NCBI RefSeq assembly: GCF_949628215.1 | Contig: NC_134280.1 | Coordinates: 50,618,621-50,682,620, forward strand | Length of the DNA: 64,000 nucleotides | DNA from: Phalacrocorax aristotelis | Lineage: Eukaryota > Chordata > Aves > Suliformes > Phalacrocoracidae | Direction of reading: 5' to 3' | In this document: one piece after another, positions 13,791 through 25,104 of the stretch | How the letters are laid out: each line of letters begins with the position of its first letter | Position numbering within the stretch: position 1 is the first letter of the stretch | Made by a program: the position numbers and the translations under genes | The notes under the pieces: model-generated | What the model was told of the DNA's origin: nothing | Seen by the model: only the letters and a program-made list of their open reading frames with translations | The model's database searches: none

Positions 13791-14827
13791 TCTAGCTAAC
13801 ACCTTGAGACCTGTGAGCTTGTACCAACTCTGCAGTACTTGTTTGTCTTTATACTGCTGTTAGTGCAACTTCAGATTCCTAAGTGATCCACTTCCCTCTG
13901 CCTCCAGCTGAGCTCCTGGGCACCATGGTACAATGTGGCAAGTGGTTCAAAGTACAAAGGCTTCAGCTTCATGCCCTTTCTTACTGCTGGCTCGTGGTGT
14001 CTGCAGATCATTCATAGGGAATAGTTGGTTGGAAAATGACCTGTGTGCTGTGGATTTCACCAGTAATGTCTTCACTGCTGTCCCCTCAGCACACTTTTCA
14101 AATCCAACCCAGTCTAAAGGATGTCTCACAGCTATCTGTTGCCAAGGGATGGTGTGCATTTAGAATCCCTGGGCATTCACATGTACATCTGCAGTGTTAC
14201 TTCTGCAGGTAGGCCCAAACTAGCTTTAAATGAGGCATCAGAAGCACACAAGTGAGAGTAACAGAGAGTTAGGGAAAAGAGGCTACAAGTGATCTCTGTT
14301 AGAGTTAGCTCTGCTCTCCCTGCACTGTATGCTATCCCTCAGCTCACTCGCTGCAGTGCCATGCATTTACCCCAGGCCTCAGTTTCTGTGCTGCATCCTG
14401 CTGCAGGACCGTGCATCCAAGTACATTTCCACAGGGAATGCCTGTGGCAAAGGATGGCAGAACACAGAGCAGCGGGAAACACAGATTTCAGGGAAATCAC
14501 CCCCCTGAACACATCAGTACTGAAGAGCCCAAAAATAAAATGGCCAATAAATTAGTAAGGCACACCTTTGAATGCTAAAGTGTTTTAGGGGTTCTAGGCT
14601 TTCTGACCCTTCTGGCTGCTGCTGATGGCAACTGGCAATCTTGATCTTATTCGTGTTGCCAGAAGGCCAACCTCCCAGCTGGCTGTACTCTGAGAGGACC
14701 TGGTGACTGACTCACTCCATGTTCCTCCAACAGGTGAGAGAAGGAGACATCTCCAGAAGCTGTTACACATTTCTTCTCTGGTCAAGGCACGTTTCTTTAT
14801 ATCTACTGAGCTATCATCCCTTCTCAC

Positions 14828-15151
14828 TTCCAGCTTCAGGGTGCTCTTCACCTTGGCATCCTGCAGGTAGCAAAGTGGTCCCCAAAGACTGGCCTGCTGC
14901 AGTTCTTCACCGCTTGGTTTTGCCACTCCTGGATCACGCACTGGAGCCTGGGGATATGGGACAGGACCTGCTTCAGCAGCTGGACCTGGACAGTAGACTT
15001 AGCACACCCATGGCCAGGCAGCCCCTGGGCCTCCAAGCCAGCCAAAAGCAGCTTACATCGCTCTCTGTGGTGAGGAAGGGAGAATTTCAGTGTGCCCCAG
15101 GAGTCAGGCAGGAGCCCCAAGTTGCTGCTGATGCTGCTGAGGGCCTTGGTC
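14828..15151 (-). pseudogene. Synaptotagmin-like exon: first half of C2A, frameshifted
   Basis: Acceptor TCTAGCAG, donor GGAA/GTGAGA. It opens with TKALSSISSNLGLLPDSWGT and continues through C2 strands KFSLPHHRERCKLLLAGLE and SRPVFGDHF, the family's NPVFNEQF motif. After this the frame moves by one base near 14870: the second frame reads YLQDAKVKSTLKLE, matching the next C2A strand up to the donor. The Asp residues of Ca2+ loop 1 are replaced (GLPGHGCAKST). Confidence 0.7.
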
Positions 15152-16024
15152 CTGCTAGAGAAGATGAGTCAGATGCACAGCTTGTCCAGCTCAGTTCATA
15201 ATACCTTCACCTAAAGAAAATGAGTACAAAAGGAAAAGACAGATATGGGTCTTTATTAGTCTGGTAGTGTTAAACTTCCCTCCTATTCCTACAATGGTGG
15301 GAAGGAAGGTGTGTTCAGGCCTGGTGCCTTTGCAGTAGAGCCAGGGGACCCATGAGGGCTTGTGTGGTACCCTGCTCGCAGGTCAGCTCTCTGGCATAGC
15401 ACAAGCATCTAATCCTGGTTCAGACCATGGGGAAGAAAGAGGTGGAGAGAGCTTGGCGTCACTCAGGATCCACTTGTAGGCTCAGGCTGGACAGTGAGTG
15501 AAATGCACAGCACAGCCCAACAGCTGTGCTGCAACAGGGAGAGCATGCACACAAAAGCAGCTGCTTTGCTCGTCCCATGACATGCAGGACGGCCTTTTTT
15601 CCCCTCCCCCTTGCTGTGCTTTTCCTTCTAGTGTTGGCTTTTCTCTTAATTAGAGAGAAGCAGCTGCAACCCCCTAATAGCCTTTTTGTACTTAGCAGCT
15701 GTCGGTGGTATTTTGGTGCTGGCTCCTCTCTCTCGTTGCTGAGCTGGCTCTCCCCCTGCCATGGCACTGCACAGCAGGGCTACGTGCCTGGGTTCCTCTT
15801 CTTGCACTGAGCCCTGGCCAGCTGCAGGAAGGTCACCAGGAACTTGAGGAATTTGTTTTACTGGAAACCACGTGCCGCAACAGAGGCACAGGCTGGAGGT
15901 GGAGAAGAAACTGGGTCTCTTCAGTAATAGGGTCTAGGGAGACGGGATGGGAAAGGTTTGCAATCGCTTCTTTTTCAGTAGAAATTTAAGAGACAGATAA
16001 AGGAGAAGCAAGTAGATGTGGAAC

Positions 16025-16139
16025 TTTTGATCAAGTGAGAGGAGAGTTTTTGCAACAGTTTCCCCAGAATCTGCTCTGCCAGTGTTTTCACTTCCCTCAG
16101 CCACAGACTTCATAAGCTCTGCAACGTTCATTAACACAC
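16025..16139 (-). pseudogene. Synaptotagmin-like exon: linker between membrane span and C2A (tentative)
   Basis: A 115 bp open segment with acceptor TTTCCAG and a weak donor AAAA/GTTCCA. Its phases match both neighbours exactly (in phase 1, out phase 2), which is the main reason to accept it. It codes VLMNVAELMKSVAEGSE and a Ser/Thr/acid-rich stretch. Linkers are poorly conserved in this family, so sequence similarity cannot confirm it. Confidence 0.45.
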
Positions 16140-18092
16140 CTGGAAACAGGAACAAAGGTCCCTGTCGCACACTATCATACCTGTCTGCTGTGTTTTGCTT
16201 GCAGCCTGAAGAGCTGAAGCATCCCAGCAGCCCTGTTTATGAGAGGTCAAAATCTGAATTTACCATCCAGAATTTAGGCTACTTCGAGTACCCTCTGGGA
16301 GGCTGAGGGGCAATGAAGGATGGGAAGTGAGTGCACAGGTGCTGTGGGTGGGCTGCAATACCTGTAAAATCACAATGGGGCTGGCTGCTGACCTGATACA
16401 TTAGTGTATTGATCCCCCCTCCCCTGTTGTGTGCCTCTGTGGCTGTCTAGTCCTGCCAGGGAAACAGGAACAAGTGGGCAAGTGTCCCTGGTGTATATTT
16501 GGTCCTGTTACCATACATAAAGAGTTTCTGTTTAAGTGGAAGAGAAATATTTTATTGTATATGGAATATATTCTGTTCTACATTGCTTCTCCATTCCCTT
16601 CAGCCAGAGAGTCTCTCTATTTGTATTTTTTCTTGCCACAGGTTTTTGGGTCTTGTTTTCTACTGGACTGTCAGTCAGTCCATCACTTGACTTCTGAAAA
16701 GTTTGGAGTTTGACTTCTGAAAATGAGGGTGGCTCTTGACTTTGCCCTAGCATCAGTATACTTGCTTTGATATCTGCATTGCTCTGCTTAGCAGGGTCAT
16801 ACAGACGAGGTGGCATTTTTTTCCACCAAATGCCATTCTCTGCCTTTATCCTAACCCAGCCTTTGCTGTGGCATCTCTTCTCTGTGGGAGTAAAGAAAAG
16901 CTGAGTAAGTGCCATCCAGCTTGGAGATGATGACATTTAGAGATGATGGTGAGAGTCCTGGAGTGGGATTTTAATTTTGTAGTTTGTGAAAGCCTTTAGA
17001 GAGCCCAGAGTTTAAAAAACCCTGAGGATCCTGTCTCTGGAAAGCAGAACATTTAAATAGGGTACCCCAAAAATTAGTGCAGTGGATGAAGACATTGCTG
17101 TCACACAATCTTACACTTATATTTGCTTTAGTTTGTGCATAGCCCTGTCCTGGAGGGAAGGGTTACTCCAGCTGGGAAAGACTCCAGTACAGTGGGAAGC
17201 ATTTCTTCCCCCAACACCGGGGGCATAGGCAGGAGGACAGTGGATCCTATGGCCTCACTCAACCTCTCTTCCTGCAGGGACAGTGCTGTCACAAGCAAGA
17301 CCCTGTTAGTAGGACCTGTCAAAGGGTCCAGTGTTAACATTGCCATCATGCAGGTGCTGGCACTGACCACCTGGTGTGAATACTGTATGGTTTAGACTTC
17401 CTGGGACAGCCTTGCAACCTGGTTACTATAAAAATGTATCTTGGAGCTGTCTAGCAAGCTGCGCTCAGGTGGCACTCAGACCTGACGCTTCTGGATGAAA
17501 GAAGTGGGATGAGCCATGGTCATGGCTTGTGACCTTGCGCAGCTGAGTGGGGCTGCTGAGTGTGGGTGACAGGAGGCTGGGAAGAACTGTAGACAGTGAG
17601 GATGAGTTGGTGAGCCTGGCATCACCTGGGGCATGAGCTAACAGTTGGGCTGGAGAGGACACAGGAAGCCATGCTCATGTGTCTGGCCTGGTACAGAAGC
17701 AGCTGGCTTGTAGCAAGGCTACAACAACTGTATGGGCAGGACATGCTTGTGGGATCCTGTAATATGTGCACCTTGTTTCTTCCCCTTGCAGGTAACAACC
17801 AGGAGAGGTGACCTGCCCCAGTTTCCCACCTCTCGTCTGCTTGCACACAGAGCCAACTTCATTTTAACAAGAGGAACTGGCTCCCTTACCTGTCTCAGAT
17901 CAGGTAATGGAGATCTTGGACACACCGCTTGCCAGAGTGACTATGACAGAAATGGTGGCAGCTGGAAGCACAAAAGCTGAGGCCATTGCTTAGCTCCTGT
18001 GTTTGGTCCAGGGCGGAAGATGCTGTTGAGAGGAAAGGATAGCAGAAATGCAGGCTCCCAGTGGCTGCTGAGAACTGTCACCCTATATTTAC

Positions 18093-18272
18093 TTTTTCCA
18101 GTCCTGTTGCATTTCTGGAGCTGACACATCTGGCAAGTTAAGATGGTCAGGGCCGCCAGGAGCAAGAGGATGACTAATGCCAAGATCCCGTTCTTCCAGG
18201 TATTGGAAAAAGGCATCTGTAAGCTGTGCAGGTCAAGCATAACAGAGCTCCTCTGTATCATGTCTTGTTCCT
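18093..18272 (-). pseudogene. Synaptotagmin-like exon: transmembrane anchor
   Basis: Acceptor CTCTCTCTCGCAG and donor AAAA/GTAAAT enclose 180 bp, entering and leaving in phase 1. Translation gives MIQRSSVMLDLHSL (Met at 18261), then a hydrophobic span GILALVILLLLAALTIL and CQMCQLQKCNRTGK. A cysteine cluster just inside the membrane, palmitoylated in known synaptotagmins, followed by basic residues is typical. The exon itself is undamaged. An upstream 5' exon was not located. Confidence 0.72.
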
Positions 18273-21200
18273 CTGCGAGAGAGAGAAGGAAGGGCTCAAT
18301 GTTGCTAGTATTGCTTCTTTACATTATGTGAGCCAAGCAGGAAAAGGTCTGTATACATAGATGCACTGAAGCTCAGGCCCATATGTACAGAATGGGTCTT
18401 GTGGCCCTCAGAGGGACTTGTCAGTAATATTATTCACCTGTGCTTGTGCTCACAGGATCAGTACCACATTATCACAGATCTATTCTCATCATTGGCATAG
18501 AGACAGGCACCTGCTGGATTGCCCTGCTTTTGTCCAGAGCAATTCACAAAGCAGCTGATGGTCTTCCCTGATGAAAGGCCACTAGAAATGTGATGCACCT
18601 GTGATTTTCCCACAATTTTTTTTCAGTCTGCTTCCTTACCCTCCATATATCACTGCTTCACAACTCCTGGCTGCTTGTCCTTCTGCTTATTACCTTCTGA
18701 CAATGCCTGACAGGAGATGCTTGGGGACAGTGTAAGACCAGGATAAGCACCCAATGGTATTTTCCCCTAAAATGTTCCTCAGACTCCTGCAGTACGCAGC
18801 TAAGGGCCTTACTTCCTTCTGATAAGCCTCAGTGGATTTTTTTTTTTGTTTCCATTAATTGCTTTCTTAAGTTATGTCAGGTCTAGCTTCCACAGTATCC
18901 TCTGCCATGAAGTTCTCCCACCCAGCACAAGGACTCTCTCCTTTAGTTAGCTGACTTCTCACATGATGGTTTAATTTATCATTACCTAAATCCTGAACTG
19001 GAACGAGAACAGCAGAGAGTGTTCCCCATTCACCATCTCCAGACACTGTTGATGCCAGAACTCTCTCCTGTCCTTCAACCACCCTTTCCCAGGCTGGGTA
19101 GTCCTAGCTTAGCCAGTCATTCCTCCTACAGAAGTTATTCCAGATCTTTTCCCAGCTTTGTTCCCTTTCCCTGAGCCTTATCCTGCTCCTCCCTGCAACA
19201 TGAGATTGTACTAGCAAGGGCCATGTTTGCCTGATTCACTGGATCTTTTTCGTTGGGTTTGATACAAAGAAAACCCTTTGTGGGGTTATGGGATCACCAC
19301 CTGACTGGCTGCGTTCCTGTGCTGACATTGGCATCCAGGAGTCCACTAGCTTGACTTGCTTACTGTGCTGATGAGAAATGTGCTGGCCAGTAGTCACGAA
19401 ATTTTTGGCTTAGCAGGCAGCTTCATCGGATAAGGAGATTTTGGTGCCTTTCTTTCAGCTGTGCCTGCAGTAAATAGTCACTCATTTGCAGACCTGTTCA
19501 GGCAGCAAGACACTTGCAGAGCTGTAGTTTGTAGAGCAACTCCAGGAGGTCTAAGGCAGGCAAAGGAGACACTGGGAAAAGGAGGAGAGACAGGGAGAAG
19601 CAGGATTGGGGTATCCACTTGTTGATCTGTTGGGCAGGCGTGAGACCCTGATGAGTCTTTGTAGCAGGACACAAGGGAAGGTCTCTGGAAATTTGGAGAA
19701 AGGGATCTGGAGAGTTTGTCATCTGCCCCTGGAAGGAACCTGACAGTCAGGAAAAAGCAGCAGCTTAGTCTGGGTTCTGTGTTTATTTGCTCCAAGATGA
19801 ATGGTGGTCTGTTGGATTATGGCTTGGCATAGCCTTTCATCCTTGCTTAGCCTGAGTAATCAAAATGAGGACTGGAGGAAGGGATTTACCCAGTGCCCTC
19901 CAGATAAGGATCCCTTAAGAACTTTATCAGCTTTTTCAGGACAGAACTGAATCCAGCTGGAAAGGAGAAGGGATGGAGAGCTCATGTATGAGCAGCCCTT
20001 CCCATCCACACCTTTACACCTATGAACAATAAAGCTCTGGTAGGGAATACCACTTGTTGTCTTCCTTTTTTGACCGTTTAAGGTGAGATTCAAACACTAA
20101 TCTTGCCAGGGGAGGAAACATTTTACACACCTCTAGCAAACAAGAGCAGTCAAAAACCATGCCCAGCTTTGGACAAGAGTTGTTCCAAGAAATTGCTGCT
20201 GGCTTGTGCATCCCAAAACAAGTTTTAAAGCAGAAATCAGTTTAATCAAACTTTCTACACAGAAGCCCTGAATATTCATTATTTCTTCACCTCAAAACAA
20301 GTTGAGATTCATATCAGTATTTCTTTCTATGAGTTCTCATCACTCACTATATTATCTGTACCTTTGGTGCAGAACCCCATCCAACTGCTGGGGCACTGCA
20401 AACTATACCACCAGCAATCACTGCTGGAGATGAACCAATAGCAAAGAATAGGAGGTGACTGGCAGAAATATCCTTCTGTGAGGAAGACCTAAATCTCAGT
20501 ATAAATAAACACTTCCCAATAATATGCTTCCTGAAAAAAAAATTGGGACTAAGAATAGCCTTTAAAACTGCCCAAGCAATTTCACTCACTACTAACCTGC
20601 AATGAGATACTATCTTTAGGCTACAAGGCTTCTTCCTAGGATGGGGCCTTATAACACCACCTCTTCCTGTGCTGACCAATCCTTGTACTTGTGCTTATGA
20701 AGCTGAGCCTCCAACCACTAGCAGGCTTAGCAAACTCTCAAAACCTCCAGGGAAAGAACATAGCCAGATCTTGCCCATAAATACAAGTGCCCATAATGAC
20801 TCCATGCTCACCCAGATGGTACAAAGCTATTGGTACAGATGGCTGCCCAAAGCCTCACACATCTTTGATCCTTGGGCATCCTCTCAGCTCACAGAACATC
20901 AGGGATATTGAACTATTGGATGTGTGTCTTGGGGAAGGGAAATAGTAATTGAGCCAAGGGTACCATCGCATCAGTGAGGGGAACACAACATTTCTGCCAG
21001 TACAGAGTGGGCTCTCATCACGACAGGGGGATTTTGGCAGAATCTGTGAGCCAAGGACACCTAGGTGTTACCAACTAGATGCTGATATCCTCCTGTGATA
21101 AGATCCTGAAAGCAGAGGAGTCTTGCCCACTCCCTTGTAAGGGCATGAGTGAGCAAGGAAGGGACAGGAGACCCATGCACTGACTGGCTTGTCCTTGAAA

Positions 21201-24200
21201 AGCCTCCTAACATTGTTAACCATCACTGAATTCTCTGTGTGGGCAGTGGACACTTGCATTTCCAAACAAACCCATTAACTGGCTATCATTCATCTGAGAG
21301 AAGTTACTTTTGAGAACCTGCATGTGAATTACATAGCAGATATTTAAATAAGACCACACAGTGCAGTTGAATGCCTCCATAACTATGATGACAAGCCCAG
21401 CACTCATGGACCTCGGTTAAAGTCAGCAACACCTTGCAAAAGGTCTGGTATAAAGACAGCCACTGCCCCAGCATTGCTAAGTGAGCTGGACTGCTCTATT
21501 GTGAGCAACTTCGCTGCTGTCATGCAGCAGGGGCACGACAGGCTTGACACTGCCCGCGCATCTCCCTGTCCTCCCCATGGCCCTATCACCTAAACCAGGC
21601 TGTCACTTATTGCCTGTCCTGTGAATGACAGCCTACAGCAGACCAGGCGCTTCTGCACACGTACAATTGCAACTCTGCCAGTAACAGAAACCATCTCACC
21701 CTCCTCCTCTTTTCCCAAGCCCTTCTCCAAAAGTGCTGCAGGCCCATGAAAGGCAACCCCAGAAGGAGCTCAGCTACACTACTAGAACGCCAACAGCCCT
21801 GCCAGGGCCCCGCAGGCTGGGGACATCATTGTATTTCCCTGCAAAACCAAGAGGATTCCCTTCCCAGTTCTTCCCAGGTGCATAACTCAACACTGGGCAA
21901 CTTAAACAGAAATCTTACCTTCAGAAACACTGTAAAAGCAGGTCCTTGGGAGCCCTCTGAGAGCATACACGCACCATGCCACCACCAATGTGGTAAGAGA
22001 TTGGTTTGCTTTACTAGAAAAACAAGTTACCATCCTGCTCAGCAAGACAATATTGGTGAAGCCGGCTCATAACAGAGCATATTGGAACAACGTGATGGAA
22101 ATTCTGCTGCTTAATTAACTCCAGCAAAACTGCAGAGGGCTGATGCTTTGGGTGCCTGCTTGGAAAATCTCTCCATCAGGGTCAGAGTGAGAGCTGCTCC
22201 ACACCAAACTCCCTTGCAGCTTCCAGGGGAGGCCCAACAGGCACTGGGCAGGACATGAAGGAAAAAGGCTGAGCTTCTAGATGATTGTAAGCGAGCATTT
22301 ATAACTCCTTACTGCTCTTGGTGAAACCAATCCATAGTGGTATGTGAAGTCCTCCCAGCTCTGCAAGCTCATAGAAAGCACAGGGTAAATGAGTGGGCTA
22401 AGAGTACATGCTTTTCATCTGCTTTTGCTATGCAGTTGTTTTAACTCTTCTTTCTCTATCTAAAGCAATAGGATGGCTTTTTGTTTTTCACAAGTATGTT
22501 CTGTGAATGTTGGGGCTGGGGCTGTTGCACACACTACAGGAGCTCGGTGCATAGTCTCAGCTGTGCCAATGCCACCCCTTACCTTTCCAGGCCTGTCAGG
22601 CATAAAATCCAGGAGCATAAAGATGTTTTAAATGCTTAGGGGCAAGGAGCCATCTGAAAAGCAGGAGTGGTTCTCTTTCAGAAGATGGTGCTATATTACA
22701 TACCATCTTTCAGTGCTTTCCTTCTTCCCTTGTCTGGTTTTCACTCCTTACCCCACCTGGGGTTCAATGATTTTCCCTGAGAAGTCTTGGATCAGTCCCA
22801 TGCTTTCTCCCAAGCCTTGGGAGCTCTGCTTTCTCTCTATCAAGCCATCCAAATCCAGCCAGATTTCTTCCCCAGAGCATTCATTAGCTGAATCTAACCC
22901 ACCCTGTTGGGATTATAGCTATCTTTGATCCTGCTGTAGTTAGGAGACATGGCTGCTTGCCACGTAGCATGTCTAATTTAGATTTGCTTTGCATGCTGTG
23001 GCACAGAAGGGGGAATGGATCCCCTGGGAGCCTGCTGTGAAGAAAGCAGCAGCTCCCCACTGCAGTCAGGGATGAACAAACCAGTCTTTTTTTTCCGTCT
23101 TTGTGGGAGGTGCCACAGAGAAAACTCTTTGGTGCTTTATATTCTAATTATCTTCAAGTGCAGCCTCACTACTTGATTTGCGGTTACTGCACATTAGAGA
23201 TGAGCTGATGCTTCTAATCCAGCTACAAGGAACACAATTAGCTAAGCTACACCTAGAAGTCAGGGCAGGCAGGCAATGTTTCCTAGACAATTACAGTATG
23301 TCCTGGGGAGTATTTCTACACCCAGAAACAGAGGTGCTTTAACTATCTACAAAGCATAATTAGGGTCTGAACTAAGCATCTAAGTGAAGTGTGAAACAAG
23401 GCAAAAACAATACATAGGGTGTAAAGAAGTAAACTAGGGTGGGAACTGCTGGCTTTGCAGGATACTTAGGGTCTGTGCACTGTCCTGATGACACATTGTG
23501 GTTCTTGGGATGCGTTAATTACTAGTGAGGTAGGAAACAGCGAGTAGCACGAGAGGATTTGCATGAGTTGCTTGTAGGGTGCATATGCAAACAGCAGCTG
23601 TGCTCGTCCTTTGTTTCCTTTCGTGGATATTATGGGCTGCTGTGTGCCAGCCTGATGGCAGGGCAGCTTGTCTTAGAACTTTTTCTTAGTGCTCTAAAAC
23701 ATCTTCAAGAGCTTGAGGAATTGTAAACAATTCACCTCTCCCGCTGCATACCTGCCTTTAATTGCAGATGAGATAGGCCGTGACACAATATTGGCTGGTT
23801 AAAGTTTCCACCCCGCCAGCTACATGGTCCTGAATCCCATGTGCCACCAATTTGCCCTCTAGCTTGGAAAGGCTTATCATCTGTGCAGGCATCTGACCTA
23901 GCATGTCTCTTCCTCCTGCTGGGGACTGTGTTTCCTCCCTTGGTGGGTGCAACTGGTTGAGAGAGGCAAGACTAATCTCACATATTCATAAAGCTGTCAA
24001 TTTGTAAGTCCTAGCCAACCTGGGAATCCTTTGACTGGCTAGCATTTATGGTGTGGGTGCCAGATGAGTGGGAGAAGTGAGGAAGGATGGGGCTGTGATG
24101 CTGTGCCCTAGGAGGAGAAATACAAGATGTCTGTGGTTTGTTTGCAGCTGTGAGCAGGGGAATGGGTAAAATAGGTCAAAACTCTTTTTGCCCTATGGGG

Positions 24201-24429
24201 AGAGGGGCTTTCCCCCTTAATTTTGGGGTGGGTTGTTCGTTTGTTTGTTTGTTTTTTGTCAGTGTGTGTTTTCCCTTTGGTAAAAGATGAAATGAAAAGG
24301 AGGTGCTGGGAGGAAGGAGTGACTGAAGAACTAAGCACACAGAAAAGATGTGTTGGAAATGATAATGAAAAATCGTAATTTTCTATGCAAAAGGGAATTC
24401 AGGCAAGAAGTAACTCCCTTTCAGACTAT
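18273..24429. other. Intergenic or upstream region, no gene recognised
   Basis: Open frames here are under 110 codons and show no family signature. A minus-strand segment at about 21220-21330 (NFSQMNDSQLMGLFGN) is flanked by an acceptor-like CATGCAG, but the donor is weak and I would not call it an exon. Otherwise nothing is seen. Confidence 0.5.
24230..24256. repeat. (GTTT)n-like simple repeat
   Basis: Short GTTCGTTTGTTTGTTTG run 180 bp before the CR1 copy. It is a simple T-rich repeat and nothing else is seen in it. Confidence 0.7.
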
Positions 24430-25104
24430 TTTAGTAGAGGATTATGAGTGACAGATGGCAAGACCATAAGCCAACAATGTGCCCTCGTGGACAAGAAGGC
24501 CAACGGTATCGTGGGATGCATTAAAAGGAGTGTGGCCAGCAGGCCGAGAGAGGTTATCCTCCCCTTCTACTCTGCCCTAGTGAGACCACATTTGGAGTAC
24601 TGTGTCCAGTTTTGGGCCCCCCAGTTTAAGAAGGATGTGGTACTGCTCGATAAAGTCCAGCAGAGAGCTATGAAGATGATCAGGGGACTGGAGCATCTCC
24701 CTTATGAGGAAAGGCTGAGAGACTTGGGTTTGTTCAGCTGGGAGAAGAGAAGACTGAGGGGAGATTTCATAAATACCTATAAATACCTTAAGGGTGGGTG
24801 TCAGGATGATGGGACTAGGCTTTTTTCATTAGTGCCCAATGACAGGACAAGGGGCAATGGGCACAAGTTGGAACACAGGAAGTTCTACCTCAGTATGAGA
24901 AAAAACTTTCCTGTGAGGGTGGCAGAGCAGCGGCACAGGCTGCCCAGAGAGGCTGTGGAGTCACCTTCTCTGGAGATGTTCAAAACCCGCCTGGATGCAT
25001 TCCTGTGCCCCCTGCTCTGGGTGTGCCTGCTCAAGCAGGGGGGTTGGACAAGATGATCTCCAGAGGTCCCTTCCAACACCCACCATTCTCTGATTCTGTG
25101 AAGA
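24430..25104 (+). mobile_element. CR1 LINE, 5'-truncated, 3' end of ORF2
   Basis: The plus strand codes a 202-aa open stretch from the reverse-transcriptase C-terminal region ([31 protein letters not shown]) up to GGWTR and stop at 25056. It then ends with the CR1 3' sequence GATGATCTCCAGAGGTCCCTTCC and TGATTCTGTG. It is truncated at the 5' side as most CR1 copies are. The unbroken frame over 600 bp suggests a fairly young insertion. Confidence 0.96.

Larger units (their letters stand above)
9545..18272 (-). pseudogene. Decayed synaptotagmin gene (SYT8-like)
   Basis: Five exons fit a synaptotagmin in order: membrane anchor (18272-18093), linker (16139-16025), C2A N-terminal part (15151-14828), C2B strands 1-2 (12864-12747), rest of C2B plus stop (9843-9545). 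Synaptotagmins are type-I membrane proteins with two C2 domains that act in Ca2+-controlled membrane fusion. Support: one membrane span followed by clustered cysteines, a C2A start WGTLKFSL, a C2B start GEVRVTL, INETFLFHMP in the position of the family's NEAIIFDVP, and the C-terminal signature KWHPL. Damage: in-frame TGA at 9676-9674 where C2B normally has Arg (CGA to TGA), a one-base frameshift near 14870 in C2A, no recognisable exon for the second half of C2A, and a phase mismatch between the two C2B exons. Ca2+-binding Asp residues are mostly absent. The WG at the C2A start and the weak Ca2+ sites recall SYT8, but the paralogue is inferred. Assembly errors could mimic a pseudogene. Confidence 0.75.

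Noticed and set aside
14719-15201. 160-codon plus-strand open frame opposite the C2A exon
   Set aside because: It is the shadow of the minus-strand C2A exon, which has matching acceptor, donor and C2 strand motifs.
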